This document shows positions 1-8,224 of a DNA stretch of 14,649 nucleotides, piece by piece. The DNA comes from Arthrobacter sp. (GTDB lineage Bacteria; Actinomycetota; Actinomycetes; Actinomycetales; Micrococcaceae): the NCBI GenBank assembly GCA_025464545.1, contig JAODMA010000134.1, forward strand, positions 1 through 14,649, read 5' to 3'. The notes below the pieces were generated by a model, which saw only the letters and a program-made list of their open reading frames with translations, searched no databases and was not told the DNA's origin. Positions within the stretch are counted from its first letter, which is position 1. Every line of letters starts with the position of its first letter. Both the position numbers and the translations under genes were made by a program.

Positions 1-917
1 TGGAAGCGCAATTCAGCAACAGGAAAAAGGACCCGCGCGACTTCGCGCTCTGGAAGGGCCACAAAGACGGGGAACCGACGACGGCGAGCTGGGCGTCGCC
101 ATGGGGCGCCGGCCGGCCGGGCTGGCACCTGGAGTGCTCCGCGATGGTCACCAAATACCTCGGCACCGAGTTCGACATTCACGGCGGCGGCCTGGACCTG
201 CGCTTCCCGCACCACGAAAACGAAATGGCGCAGTCCCAGGCGGCAGGCCACGGCTTCGCCAACTTCTGGATGCACAACGGCATGGTCACCTACGCCGGGG
301 AAAAGATGTCCAAGTCCATCGGCAACACTGTCAGCCCGGCCGAAATGCTGGCGCTGGCCTCGCCCCGGGTGGTCCGCTACTACCTGGGACAGGCCCAGTA
401 CCGCTCGATCCTCGACTACCAGCCCACCTCGTTGCAGGAAGCCGCCGCCGCCATGGAGCGCATCGATGGTTTCCTCAGCCGCGCGGGCCGGACGCTGGCC
501 GGCGCGGACGGTGCAGGCCCGACGTCGGGCGGCGACGGCACCGTCCCGGACGCTTTCGCCGCCGCCATGGACGATGACCTCAACGTCCCGCAGGCACTGG
601 CGGTGCTGCACGACACCGTCCGGGCCGGCAACACCGCCCTCACTGCCGGCGAACTCGACGACGCCCGCAAGGCGCTTCACAGCGTGGCCGACATGCTGCG
701 TGTCCTTGGTCTCAACGACACCGCGGCCGCGGCCGTGGATGAACAAAGCAACACAGCGCTCGGCGTTCTCGTCGAGGCGCAGCTCGCGGCGCGGGCTCAG
801 GCCCGGGCCAGCAAGGACTGGGCCGCCTCGGACGCCATCCGCGACACCCTCGCCGCGGCCGGCGTCGTCGTCGAAGACGGTACCGACGGGGCAAGCTGGA
901 GCCTCAAACGCAGCTGA
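1..917 (+). CDS. cysS: Cysteinyl-tRNA synthetase (5' end cut off by window)
   Basis: This is the C-terminal two thirds of class Ia cysteine-tRNA ligase, which charges tRNA-Cys with cysteine in the cytoplasm. The reading frame is already open at position 3 and ends at TGA 915-917, giving 304 visible residues against roughly 460-480 for the family, so the N-terminal half of the catalytic domain with the HIGH motif is missing. Visible hallmarks are WHLECSAM, whose Cys codon at 135-137 is a zinc ligand in the family, HHENE at 210-224 (the other zinc ligands), and the KMSKS signature at 303-317, which binds ATP. A helical tRNA-binding region follows, and the protein ends with the short domain containing [11 protein letters not shown] that is usual for CysRS. 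The gene is followed by rlmB on the same strand, a common actinobacterial neighbour. No frameshift or stop interrupts it. Confidence 0.97.
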   Translation, partial: EAQFSNRKKDPRDFALWKGHKDGEPTTASWASPWGAGRPGWHLECSAMVTKYLGTEFDIHGGGLDLRFPHHENEMAQSQAAGHGFANFWMHNGMVTYAGEKMSKSIGNTVSPAEMLALASPRVVRYYLGQAQYRSILDYQPTSLQEAAAAMERIDGFLSRAGRTLAGADGAGPTSGGDGTVPDAFAAAMDDDLNVPQALAVLHDTVRAGNTALTAGELDDARKALHSVADMLRVLGLNDTAAAAVDEQSNTALGVLVEAQLAARAQARASKDWAASDAIRDTLAAAGVVVEDGTDGASWSLKRS

Positions 918-921
918 CGAA

Positions 922-939
922 CCGGCCCGCCTCGGCCGG
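922..939 (+). terminator. GC-rich hairpin just after cysS, possible weak terminator
   Basis: A perfect 6-bp inverted repeat, CCGGCC and GGCCGG with a 6-nt loop, begins 5 nt after the cysS stop codon. No T-run follows, so it is not a classical intrinsic terminator, although T-less hairpins are often proposed as terminators in high-GC actinobacteria. It could also be a chance palindrome in GC-rich DNA. Confidence 0.25.
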
Positions 940-999
940 AAACTGTGCAACGGGAACGCCATCGTCCCGGACCGCGGTCGTGGATTTAACTCGAGTCAG

Positions 1000-1005
1000 T
1001 AGACT
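1000..1005 (+). promoter_or_regulatory. Possible -10 element (TAGACT) for rlmB
   Basis: TAGACT fits the actinobacterial TANNNT -10 pattern and lies in the 134-bp gap between cysS and rlmB. It would give a transcript start near 1012 and a leader of about 40 nt containing the rlmB ribosome site. I see no convincing -35 box 17-18 nt upstream (GGTCGT/GTCGTG). Read-through from cysS is an alternative source of rlmB transcript. Confidence 0.3.
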
Positions 1006-1051
1006 GGAGTTCAGACTTGTCAACGAATCGCGTATTTAAAAGGTGGAACTC

Positions 1052-2038
1052 ATGGCCAACAACGGTCGCCGGTCGGTCAAAATGAAGAAGGGCCCCACCG
1101 TCGGAACCGGCGGTCACGGCCGCAAGGCTCTCGAAGGCAAAGGCCCCACTCCCAAGGCGGAGGACCGCCCGTACCACAAGGCCCACAAGAACAAGCAGCT
1201 CTCGGAACGCTCTGCGGCCAAGCGCCCGGGTGCCCCGCGTAACGCCGGCGCCCGCTCGGGCCCCAAGGGCCGTGCCACCGAGGAAGTCGTCACCGGACGC
1301 AACTCCGTGGTCGAAGCACTGCGCGCCGGCATCCCCGCCAAGGCGCTTCATGTTGCCATCCGCATCGAGATGGATGACCGCGTCAAGGAATCCCTGAAGC
1401 TCGCCGCCGAGCGCGGTATTCCGCTGCTGGAAACCGGCAAGCCGGAGCTGGACCGGATGACCGACGACGCCATCCACCAGGGCCTGGTGCTGCAGATCCC
1501 GCCGTACGAATACCAGGACGCTTACGAGCTCGCCGAGGAAACCCTGGAGAGCTGGAAAAAGGGCCACGTTGCCAACGCGCCGCTCTTCGTCGCGCTGGAC
1601 GGCATCACCGATCCGCGCAACCTCGGCGCCATCATCCGCTCGGTCTCTGCATTCAGCGGCCACGGCGTCGTCGTCCCGGAGCGCCGCTCCGTCGGCGTCA
1701 CCGCGTCGGCCTGGAAGACCAGCGCGGGAGCCGCCGTGCGTGTCCCCGTGGCCCGCGCCGCCAACCTGAACAACACGCTCAAGGCATACAAGAACATGGG
1801 CATCTACGTCCTGGGGCTCGACGGCGACGGCGACGTCTCGCTGCCCGACCTGTCCCTGGCCACCGAGCCGGTCTGCATCGTCGTCGGTTCCGAGGGCAAG
1901 GGCCTGAGCAGGCTGGTCCGCGAAAACTGCGACCAGATCGTCTCGATCCCGATCGACTCCGCCATGGAATCCCTCAACGCCTCCATGGCTGTTGGCATCT
2001 CCCTCTACGAGATCTCCCGGCAGCGCGCGGCTAAGTAG
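1052..2038 (+). CDS. rlmB: 23S rRNA (guanosine-2'-O-)-methyltransferase, SPOUT/TrmH family
   Basis: This S-adenosylmethionine-dependent enzyme methylates a ribose 2'-OH in 23S rRNA; in E. coli the RlmB target is G2251. The three conserved SPOUT knot motifs are clear. Motif 1 is DPRNLGAIIRS around residue 190, motif 2 is GSEGKGL at residues 279-285, and motif 3 is SLNASMAVGISLYE starting at residue 307. A substrate-binding domain (residues about 80-155, beginning VVTGRNSVVEAL) precedes the catalytic domain. The protein is 328 residues, longer than E. coli RlmB (about 243), because of an extra basic tail of about 80 residues rich in Lys, Arg, Gly and Pro, as in other actinobacterial members. 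I chose ATG 1052 because AAGGTGG lies 5 nt upstream; an in-frame GTG at 1043 falls inside that ribosome site. The family is certain, while the exact target nucleotide is inferred. Confidence 0.92.
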   Translation: MANNGRRSVKMKKGPTVGTGGHGRKALEGKGPTPKAEDRPYHKAHKNKQLSERSAAKRPGAPRNAGARSGPKGRATEEVVTGRNSVVEALRAGIPAKALHVAIRIEMDDRVKESLKLAAERGIPLLETGKPELDRMTDDAIHQGLVLQIPPYEYQDAYELAEETLESWKKGHVANAPLFVALDGITDPRNLGAIIRSVSAFSGHGVVVPERRSVGVTASAWKTSAGAAVRVPVARAANLNNTLKAYKNMGIYVLGLDGDGDVSLPDLSLATEPVCIVVGSEGKGLSRLVRENCDQIVSIPIDSAMESLNASMAVGISLYEISRQRAAK

Positions 2039-2082
2039 TCCTTCATTGCCCGCGGGGGCGACCTTACTGCGGGGCCGGAAGC

Positions 2083-2892
2083 TTAGAACTTGTGGCGGTT
2101 GGCGAGGACCGGGAGTTTGGTGCGGGCTTCTTTGACTACGGCGATGTCCAGTTCCGCGAACAGCAGGCCCGGGGCGCCGTCGAGCTCTTCGAGGATGTCG
2201 CCGAACGGCGACACCACCACGGAGTGCCCGACGCCGGTGGGAGCGGAGCCCTTGACCTCTGCGCCCTGGCTGGCGGGATCGCCCTGGCCGCAGGCAAGGA
2301 CCAGGGTGGTGGAATCCAGGGCACGGGCGCGGGCCAGCAGTTTCCACTGCTCGGCCTTGCCGGGACCCGATCCCCATGAGGCGCAGACGATATTCACATC
2401 GGCTCCACGGTCCGCGTTCTCGGTAAAGAGGGCAGGGAAGCGGACGTCATAGCAGGTTGCGAGTCCGAACGTCACGCCGTCCAGCTGGAAGGTGACAGGG
2501 TCGCTGCCGGCCTCCACCGTGTCGGACTCGGCGAAGCCGAAGGCATCGAAGAGGTGGATCTTGTCGTAGCTGGTGTCCACGCCGCGCCCGGTGACCAGAA
2601 GGGTGTTGCGGACCTTGCTGCCGGCGCCGTCGTCGGCCGTACCCGGAGTAAACATCCCGGCGATAAGGGCGATGTCGTGCTCCGCAGCGATGGCGCGCAG
2701 GCGCGTGGCCCACGGGCCGTCCAGTGGTTCCGCGATGTCCAGGAGCGAATTGCCGAAGGCGCGCATGGTCGCCTCGGGAAAGACCACAAGGTCCGCGCCA
2801 CCGGCCTTCGCCTGCCCGGCGTAGTCCTCCACGAGGGCCAGATTCGCGGCAAGATCGCGTCCGGTGATGATTTGAGCAAGGGCAATCCGCAC
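2083..2892 (-). CDS. Carbon-nitrogen hydrolase (nitrilase superfamily amidase)
   Basis: This cytoplasmic hydrolase cleaves a C-N bond in an amide or similar small molecule. The Glu-Lys-Cys triad of the nitrilase superfamily is complete: E40 in VVFPEATM, K111 in YDKIHLFD, and nucleophile C147 in ATCYDVRFP. The length of 269 residues is typical of the Nit1/Nit2-like branch, whose known members include deaminated-glutathione amidase and omega-amidase. The RFPALF segment after the Cys and the DAFGFAESD segment after the Lys resemble that branch, but the true substrate cannot be read from the sequence. The start is set at GTG 2892 by a GGAGG 5 nt upstream; longer in-frame starts at 2946 or at the ATG overlapping the GGAGG would bypass that site. 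It converges with rlmB (44-bp gap) and diverges from glgX (116-bp gap), so it is probably transcribed alone and need not belong to glucan metabolism. Confidence 0.88.
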   Translation of the reverse strand: MRIALAQIITGRDLAANLALVEDYAGQAKAGGADLVVFPEATMRAFGNSLLDIAEPLDGPWATRLRAIAAEHDIALIAGMFTPGTADDGAGSKVRNTLLVTGRGVDTSYDKIHLFDAFGFAESDTVEAGSDPVTFQLDGVTFGLATCYDVRFPALFTENADRGADVNIVCASWGSGPGKAEQWKLLARARALDSTTLVLACGQGDPASQGAEVKGSAPTGVGHSVVVSPFGDILEELDGAPGLLFAELDIAVVKEARTKLPVLANRHKF

Positions 2893-2897
2893 AGTTA

Positions 2898-2902
2898 CCT
2901 CC
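2898..2902 (-). promoter_or_regulatory. Strong ribosome binding site deciding the hydrolase start
   Basis: GGAGG on the minus strand lies 5 nt before GTG 2892. The spacing fits translation from GTG, giving an N-terminus beginning MRIALAQ, the usual start of this family. It argues against the upstream in-frame starts. Confidence 0.75.
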
Positions 2903-2975
2903 ATTTTCGGCGCTTCATTCCAGTATGCAGCGCTCTTTCCGTACACTGCACATGGTCAGGAAAAACAGGAACAGT

Positions 2976-2991
2976 GGCGGTTTGTCCCGCC
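2976..2991. repeat. Inverted repeat in the glgX promoter region
   Basis: A 5-bp perfect inverted repeat, GGCGG and CCGCC with a 6-nt spacer, sits immediately upstream of the predicted glgX -10 hexamer, between it and where a -35 box would lie. It could be an operator, or the kind of short palindrome expected by chance in GC-rich DNA. Confidence 0.3.
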
Positions 2992-2995
2992 CCGC

Positions 2996-3001
2996 TAAGC
3001 T
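2996..3001 (+). promoter_or_regulatory. -10 element of a predicted leaderless glgX promoter (TAAGCT)
   Basis: TAAGCT matches TANNNT and ends 7 nt before ATG 3009, which would put the transcript start at or next to the A of the start codon. There is no Shine-Dalgarno sequence upstream of that ATG, as expected for a leaderless mRNA. No clear -35 box is seen 17-18 nt upstream. An overlapping TATAAG at 3001-3006 is an alternative -10. Confidence 0.5.
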
Positions 3002-3008
3002 ATAAGCA

Positions 3009-5123
3009 ATGGTCATGCCTTACATAGAAACAGCCTCCACCGTAGACGCCTCGCGGGCGTATCCGCTGGGCATTAGCGTTCCAAGCACGGGTTCACCGGT
3101 GATGGACGACCCTCGGGGTGCCTTCGCCAACGTGGCTGTCTACGCCCCCGCCGTGACCACCCTCGACATCGCCTACCAGGCCCCGGGCGGAGCGTGGCAG
3201 CTCAAGACGCTGCCCAATGTGACCAACGGCGTCCACCACGGCGTCGTTGAAGGCCTCCCGGTCGGCTCCCGCTACGGGCTCCGTCCGTCGCCGGACCACG
3301 AGGCGTTGCCGCTGCCGATGCCGGCCGTGGACTTTGACGCCGCAGGCGAGCAGCCGCTGCTGCTGGATCCGTACGGCCGGGCCGTGGACCAGCGCGAGAA
3401 CTTCATCACGAATGTCCGCATGGCCAGCGACTTCGACTGGGGACTGGACAGCGGCCCCCGGATTCCGTGGCGGAACACCATCATCTACGAGGCCCACGTC
3501 CGCGGCCAGACCATGCTCCACCCGGACGTGCCGAAAGACCTCCAGGGAACTTACGCCGGGCTCGGGCACCCGGCCATGATCGAGCACCTCATTGCCCTCG
3601 GCATCACCTCCGTGCAGCTGTTGCCGGTGCATTTCCATGTCGACGAACCACACCTGCAGAGCCTCGGGCTGACGAACTACTGGGGCTACAACACGGCCGC
3701 TTTCTTCGCTCCGCACCCTGGCTACGCCACCGCGGCTGCGCAGGCCGCCGGGCCGCAGGCGGTCCAGGACGAGTTCAAGGGCATGGTGAAGCTTCTTCAT
3801 GCCGCCGGGCTGGAAGTCCTCCTCGATGTTGTCTACAACCACACCGCCGAGGGTGGCGCCGACGGGCGACCCCTGAGCTTCCGTGGCCTGGGGGAGATGC
3901 AGTACTACCGCAATGACGGCCACGGCCGCTACGTGGATACCACCGGGTGTGGAAACAGCCTGAACTTCGGAGAACCGCGCGTCGTCCAGCTGGTGCTGGA
4001 CTCACTGCGTTACTGGGTGAACGAATTCCACATCGACGGTTTCCGGTTCGACCTGGCCGTGACCCTGGCCCGGAACGCCGCCAACGAATTCGATGCCCGC
4101 CACCCGTTCCTGGTCGCGATCGCTGCCGACCCCGTCCTCTCTACCTCCAAGCTCATCGCAGAGCCTTGGGACATCGGCTACGGCGGTTGGCAGACCGGAC
4201 GATTCCCGCCCGGCTGGGTCGACTGGAACGATCACTTCCGGGATGCCGTCCGCACCTTCTGGCTCGCGGACCGTGCCGCGATCGACGCCGGCGGCCACGG
4301 CGGCTCAGTGGCCCGCCTCGCGGATGCCCTGTCCGGCTCCGCGAGCCTTTTTGCCGCTTCGGGCCGGTCCCGGCTGGCCTCGGTGAACCTGATCACGGCC
4401 CATGACGGGTTCACCCTGGCGGATCTGGTGTCCTACGACCGCAAGCACAACGAGGCCAACGGCGAGCATAACCGCGATGGCCATGGGGACAACCGCAGCT
4501 ACAATCACGGCTTCGAGGGCCGCACCGAGGACGAGGACATCCTGGCCCGGCGCGCCCAGGCCAGCCGGAACCTGATGGCTTCCCTGATGATTTCCCAGGG
4601 CGTGCCCATGATCACCGCAGGGGACGAGGTGGGCCGGACCCAGCAGGGCAACAACAACGCCTACTGCCAGGACAACCCCATCACCTGGATCGACTGGACC
4701 AGCACCCCCGAGTCGCACGCAATGCTGCGCACCACCAAGCGCGTCATCCGGATGCGAAAGGAATTTCTGGCCGGCCAGCCGCACGACTATCCGACCCGCG
4801 ACCAGCAGTCCTACTTCCACTGGTTCGATGCGCACGGGGAGCGGATGTCCAGCGATATCTGGCAGGACCCCGCCCACCGTGTGGTCCAACTCCTGCTCGG
4901 CTCTGACGACGGGCACATGGACGGGCTTGTCGTCGTCAACGGCAGCGCCCAGGACGTCAAGGTCACCCTGCCCCGGCTCACCAACGAGGACGGCACGGGC
5001 AACAGGCTTTTCGAACTGCGCCTGACCACCTCCGAACTGCACGACCGGCGCCAGGGCGTCCGCGTGTCTTCCGGGGAGCGCGACGTGGTGCAGGCCAATT
5101 CCATCAGCATCTATCGCACCTAG
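3009..5123 (+). CDS. glgX: Glycogen debranching enzyme GlgX (isoamylase type, GH13)
   Basis: This enzyme hydrolyses alpha-1,6 branch links, in the E. coli homologue chiefly the short stubs left by glycogen phosphorylase. The 704-residue length fits the family. An N-terminal CBM48-like beta-sandwich (about residues 15-130) precedes the GH13 barrel. The four conserved regions are present: DVVYNHTAEGG; GFRFDLAV with nucleophile D348; LIAEPWDIG with acid/base E385; and TAHDGFTLADLVSYDRKHNEANGE-type sequence with D466. The stretch GDEVGRTQQGNNNAYCQDN near residues 536-556 is a GlgX/isoamylase signature. Start ATG 3009 has no Shine-Dalgarno but lies 7 nt after a TANNNT hexamer; ATG 3015 is a second possibility two codons on. 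A barstar-like gene follows 52 bp downstream on the same strand. TreX-type enzymes are close relatives, and no treY or treZ is in the window to favour that reading. Confidence 0.96.
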   Translation: MVMPYIETASTVDASRAYPLGISVPSTGSPVMDDPRGAFANVAVYAPAVTTLDIAYQAPGGAWQLKTLPNVTNGVHHGVVEGLPVGSRYGLRPSPDHEALPLPMPAVDFDAAGEQPLLLDPYGRAVDQRENFITNVRMASDFDWGLDSGPRIPWRNTIIYEAHVRGQTMLHPDVPKDLQGTYAGLGHPAMIEHLIALGITSVQLLPVHFHVDEPHLQSLGLTNYWGYNTAAFFAPHPGYATAAAQAAGPQAVQDEFKGMVKLLHAAGLEVLLDVVYNHTAEGGADGRPLSFRGLGEMQYYRNDGHGRYVDTTGCGNSLNFGEPRVVQLVLDSLRYWVNEFHIDGFRFDLAVTLARNAANEFDARHPFLVAIAADPVLSTSKLIAEPWDIGYGGWQTGRFPPGWVDWNDHFRDAVRTFWLADRAAIDAGGHGGSVARLADALSGSASLFAASGRSRLASVNLITAHDGFTLADLVSYDRKHNEANGEHNRDGHGDNRSYNHGFEGRTEDEDILARRAQASRNLMASLMISQGVPMITAGDEVGRTQQGNNNAYCQDNPITWIDWTSTPESHAMLRTTKRVIRMRKEFLAGQPHDYPTRDQQSYFHWFDAHGERMSSDIWQDPAHRVVQLLLGSDDGHMDGLVVVNGSAQDVKVTLPRLTNEDGTGNRLFELRLTTSELHDRRQGVRVSSGERDVVQANSISIYRT

Positions 5124-5175
5124 GCCAGCAGCCCTCGGGCACGGGGCCGCACACTGACTAGCACCGTAAGGGACC

Positions 5176-5532
5176 ATGAAGATTTACTCGGCAGACACCT
5201 GGACCATCGAAGAACTGCAGGCATTGGTCGGCGACGCCGGCCGCCGAGCCCTGTTGGTTCCCGCCGCGGACACAACGCAGGCGGTCCTTGAGACGTTCGC
5301 GGAGACGATCGACTTCCAGGCTGAAGACGGGATGGACCTCGACGCCCTCAACGATTCCCTGCACGACCTCGCGGATTCGGTCTCCGAGGACGGGCTGACC
5401 CCCACCACGTTTATCTGGCAGGTCCCGTCCGTCTTCCGCGCGGACCGCTCCTTCGGCATCATCTGCGAAGTGCTGCAGGACACCGAACGCTACGCCGGAA
5501 AGCAACTGGACTTCATCGCCGTCTGCCTCTAA
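5176..5532 (+). CDS. Barstar-family (ribonuclease inhibitor-like) small protein
   Basis: This acidic 118-residue protein resembles barstar, the tight intracellular inhibitor of the ribonuclease barnase. The best evidence is DGMDLDALNDSLHDLAD (residues 51-67), which lines up with barstar's GENLDALWDCL segment. D56 and D60 correspond to barstar D35 and D39, which contact the barnase active site. The segment before it (LLVPAADTTQAVLETFAETIDF) fits barstar's first strand and helix, and the C-terminal LDFIAVCL fits the last strand. No signal peptide or membrane segment is seen. No barnase-like ORF is recognisable nearby, so it is an orphan here. ATG 5176 has only a closely spaced AAGGGA upstream (2 nt), a poor ribosome site. 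The gene lies 52 bp after glgX on the same strand, suggesting co-transcription, and converges on glgP (36-bp gap). Family assignment is by eye. Confidence 0.75.
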   Translation: MKIYSADTWTIEELQALVGDAGRRALLVPAADTTQAVLETFAETIDFQAEDGMDLDALNDSLHDLADSVSEDGLTPTTFIWQVPSVFRADRSFGIICEVLQDTERYAGKQLDFIAVCL

Positions 5533-5568
5533 CCGAATGAGGCAGCCGACGCCGCCGAAAGTCCAGGA

Positions 5569-8187
5569 TCAGGCGTTGACGATCAGGCCCAGTTCCGCCT
5601 TGGACGCCAGCGCCTCGTGTGTCGGCAGCACCCGGACGGTGTAGCCGAAGGATCCGGAGCGGTCGATCAGGATCGAGCCGCTGAAAAGGTGCCGGCCCTT
5701 CCCGAGGTCCTCGACTGCCTTCAGTTCGGCCACCGTGACGTCGGCGAGCTCATCGCTGTCCCCGGCCTTGCCGTAGGCCACCTCCACGGATACATCGTCG
5801 GGAGTCAGCTCGCGAAGGGCAACATAGGCGTTGACCTGGAGAAGATCGCCGATCTGCGGGTCCTCGGAAACGCCCATCGAGTCGACGTGTTCGACCTGGA
5901 TGTGCGGCCAGGCGGCGCGGACCCGGGAGATCCAGGCAGCGAGGGCCTTCGCCTCCGCGCAGTTGTCCGCCACCGCCCGCCGGCCCGCGACCGCGGCCGG
6001 GCGATAAAGGATATTGACGTAGTCCTTGAGCATCCGGTCCGCAGACACCTGCGGACCCAGGTGCGCGATCGTGTGCTTGATCATCGACACCCAGTGCGTG
6101 GGTACCTTCTGCGTGCCGGGTTGCGAGGGTCCCGCGGCGCCGGCGCCGGCGGACACCGTCAGCCCGTAGAAACGCGGGGCCACCTGCGTCTCGAGCAGCT
6201 CGTAAAGCGCCGCCGCCTCGATGTCGTCGCGTTCTTCGGGAGAGGCATCATTATTGGCGGTCGGAATCGCCCAGCCGTTCTCGCCGTCGTACATCTCGTC
6301 CCACCAGCCGTCCAGGACGGACAAGTTCAGTGAACCGTTGATGGCGGCCTTCATTCCCGATGTTCCGCAGGCCTCCAGCGGGCGCAACGGGTTGTTAAGC
6401 CACACGTCGCAGCCGGGGAACAGCGTCCGGGCCATGGCGATGTCGTAGTTGGGCAGGAACGCGATCCGGTGGCGCACCGCGGGATCGTCGGTGAAACGGA
6501 CCAGGTCCTGGATCATCTTCTTGCCGGCATCATCGGCCGGGTGCGACTTCCCGGCGATCACCAGCTGGATCGGGTGCGTCTTGTGCAACAGCAGGGCTTT
6601 AAGGCGTTCGGGCTCGCGCAACATCAGGGTGAGGCGCTTGTAGGTCGGTACACGCCGCGCAAAGCCGATGGTCAGGACGTCCGGATCCAACACGGAATCG
6701 GTCCACGCCAGCTCGGCGTCGGCCGCTCCACGTTTCTTCCACGCAGCCCGGAGGCGGCGGCGGACGTCGTCGATGAGCGATATCCGCATCTCGCGTCGGA
6801 GGGCCCAGACGTCCTCGTCGCTGGCGTTGTAGGCCAGGTCCCATCTGCCTTGGGTCTCCGCTTCGGAACCGAACTGGTCGCGTGCCAGCTTGGTGATGCG
6901 TGGATTCACCCAGGTGGGGACGTGAACGCCGTTCGTGACGGAGGTGATGGGCACCTCCGAGTGGTCGAAGCCGGGCCACAAGGCGGAGAACATTCCGCGT
7001 GAGACCACGCCGTGCAACTTTGCGACACCGTTGGCGCGCTGGGCGAGCCGGAGGCCCATGACGGCCATGTTGAAGACGAACGGGTTGCCGTCGGCGAAGT
7101 CTTCCCGACCGAGGTCCAGGATCTTGGACATCGGCACATCCGGGGCCAGTCCGGCCTCGAAAAATTGCTGGATCTGCGAGGTATCAAAGCGGTCGATGCC
7201 GGCCGGAACCGGCGTGTGCGTGGTGAACACGGTGGAGGCGCGGCCGGCGGCCAGGGCCTCTTCCCAGCTCAGCGGCTCTGCTGCGGACATCATTTCCTGG
7301 ATTCGTTCGACACCCAGGAAACCAGCGTGGCCTTCGTTGGTGTGGAACACCTCCGGAGCAGGGCTCCCGGTGAGCTTCTGGTATGCCCGCAGGGCCTTGA
7401 CCCCGCCCATGCCGAGCAGGAGTTCCTGCTGGAGGCGGTGGTCGCCGCCGCCGCCGTACAGGCGGTCGGTGATGCCGCGGGCGGCGTCGTCGTTGCCGGG
7501 AACGTTGGAATCCAGCAGCAGCAAGGGGACGCGCCCGACGTCGGCCCTCCAGACGTGCGCCAGCAGGCGCCGTCCGTTCGGGAGCGGCAGCGAGATCTGC
7601 AGTGGCTTGCCGGTGCCATCCGCGGAGACCTCGCGCAGCAGGGTCAACGGCAGGCCGTCCGGGTCCAGGACCGGGTACGTCTCCTGCTGCCACGCATCGC
7701 GGGACAGCGACTGCTTGAAGTAGCCGGCCTGGTAAAGGAGGCCGACGCCGATCAGCGGAACGCCCAGGTCCGAGGCTGCCTTGAGGTGGTCGCCGGCGAG
7801 GATGCCGAGGCCACCGGAGTACTGCGGCAGCACTTCGGAGATGCCGAACTCGGGGGAGAAGTACGCGATGCAGGACGGCGCGTCGTCGCCCAGGCCCTGG
7901 TACCAGCGCGGCTGTTCCAGGTACCGGTCCAGGTCCTCAGCAGCCGTCTGGACTCGGCTCACGACGTCCGCGTCGGCGGCGAGGCGCTGCAATTCTTCCC
8001 GGCTTACGAGGCCCAGGAAGGTCACCGGATCGTGGCCGCTTTCGGACCAGATCCGGGGGTTCAGCCCCTCGAACAGCTCCCGGGTGGGCCGATGCCAGGA
8101 CCACCTCAGGTTGGTGGCGAGCCGCGCCAGCGGCCGGATGGGCTCCGGGAGAACGGTGCGGACGGTAAATCTGCGTATTGCCTTCAC
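5569..8187 (-). CDS. glgP: Alpha-glucan (glycogen) phosphorylase, GT35
   Basis: This enzyme phosphorolyses alpha-1,4-glucans, releasing glucose-1-phosphate with pyridoxal phosphate as cofactor. It is the actinobacterial GlgP type. An N-terminal DUF3417-like region (about residues 1-110, with ATNLRWSWHRPTRELF) precedes the phosphorylase domain. Landmarks are AYFSPEFGISEVLPQYSGGL, VFHTNEGHAGFL, FTTHTPVPAGIDRF, FARRVPTYKR and the cofactor motif EACGTSGMKAAINGSLN, with the PLP lysine at K613. I chose GTG 8187, giving 872 residues beginning MKAIRRFTVR, because it matches the N-terminus I know from mycobacterial GlgP (about 863 residues). A TTG seven codons upstream keeps the frame open but has no ribosome site. 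No Shine-Dalgarno precedes the GTG; a TANNNT hexamer lies 7 nt upstream. The gene diverges from glgE, so breakdown and synthesis share one 150-bp control region. Confidence 0.95.
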   Translation of the reverse strand: MKAIRRFTVRTVLPEPIRPLARLATNLRWSWHRPTRELFEGLNPRIWSESGHDPVTFLGLVSREELQRLAADADVVSRVQTAAEDLDRYLEQPRWYQGLGDDAPSCIAYFSPEFGISEVLPQYSGGLGILAGDHLKAASDLGVPLIGVGLLYQAGYFKQSLSRDAWQQETYPVLDPDGLPLTLLREVSADGTGKPLQISLPLPNGRRLLAHVWRADVGRVPLLLLDSNVPGNDDAARGITDRLYGGGGDHRLQQELLLGMGGVKALRAYQKLTGSPAPEVFHTNEGHAGFLGVERIQEMMSAAEPLSWEEALAAGRASTVFTTHTPVPAGIDRFDTSQIQQFFEAGLAPDVPMSKILDLGREDFADGNPFVFNMAVMGLRLAQRANGVAKLHGVVSRGMFSALWPGFDHSEVPITSVTNGVHVPTWVNPRITKLARDQFGSEAETQGRWDLAYNASDEDVWALRREMRISLIDDVRRRLRAAWKKRGAADAELAWTDSVLDPDVLTIGFARRVPTYKRLTLMLREPERLKALLLHKTHPIQLVIAGKSHPADDAGKKMIQDLVRFTDDPAVRHRIAFLPNYDIAMARTLFPGCDVWLNNPLRPLEACGTSGMKAAINGSLNLSVLDGWWDEMYDGENGWAIPTANNDASPEERDDIEAAALYELLETQVAPRFYGLTVSAGAGAAGPSQPGTQKVPTHWVSMIKHTIAHLGPQVSADRMLKDYVNILYRPAAVAGRRAVADNCAEAKALAAWISRVRAAWPHIQVEHVDSMGVSEDPQIGDLLQVNAYVALRELTPDDVSVEVAYGKAGDSDELADVTVAELKAVEDLGKGRHLFSGSILIDRSGSFGYTVRVLPTHEALASKAELGLIVNA

Positions 8188-8194
8188 GAGCGAA

Positions 8195-8224
8195 ACACTA
8201 ACGGACAAGGGAGAGTTACGTCAC
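8195..8224 (-). promoter_or_regulatory. Predicted leaderless promoter of glgP
   Basis: On the minus strand, TAGTGT (8200-8195) ends 7 nt before GTG 8187, with GTGACG (8224-8219) 18 nt farther upstream as a partial TTGACA-like -35. No Shine-Dalgarno sequence is present. The arrangement predicts transcription starting at or next to the GTG. If the true start codon is TTG 8208 instead, this element would lie inside the gene. Confidence 0.5.

Noticed and set aside
2039..2082. Possible bidirectional terminator between convergent rlmB and the hydrolase gene
   Set aside because: CCCGC (2049-2053) can pair with GCGGG (2069-2073), but the stem is only 5 bp with a 15-nt loop and no T-run, so it is too weak to call.
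986..2377. Long open frame on the minus strand opposite rlmB and the end of the hydrolase gene
   Set aside because: It is antisense to well-supported genes, its translation is Arg/Gly/Asp-rich with no recognisable domain, and long antisense frames are expected in high-GC DNA.
5533..5568. Terminator in the convergent gap between the barstar-like gene and glgP
   Set aside because: The 36-bp gap shows no convincing inverted repeat or T-run on either strand.
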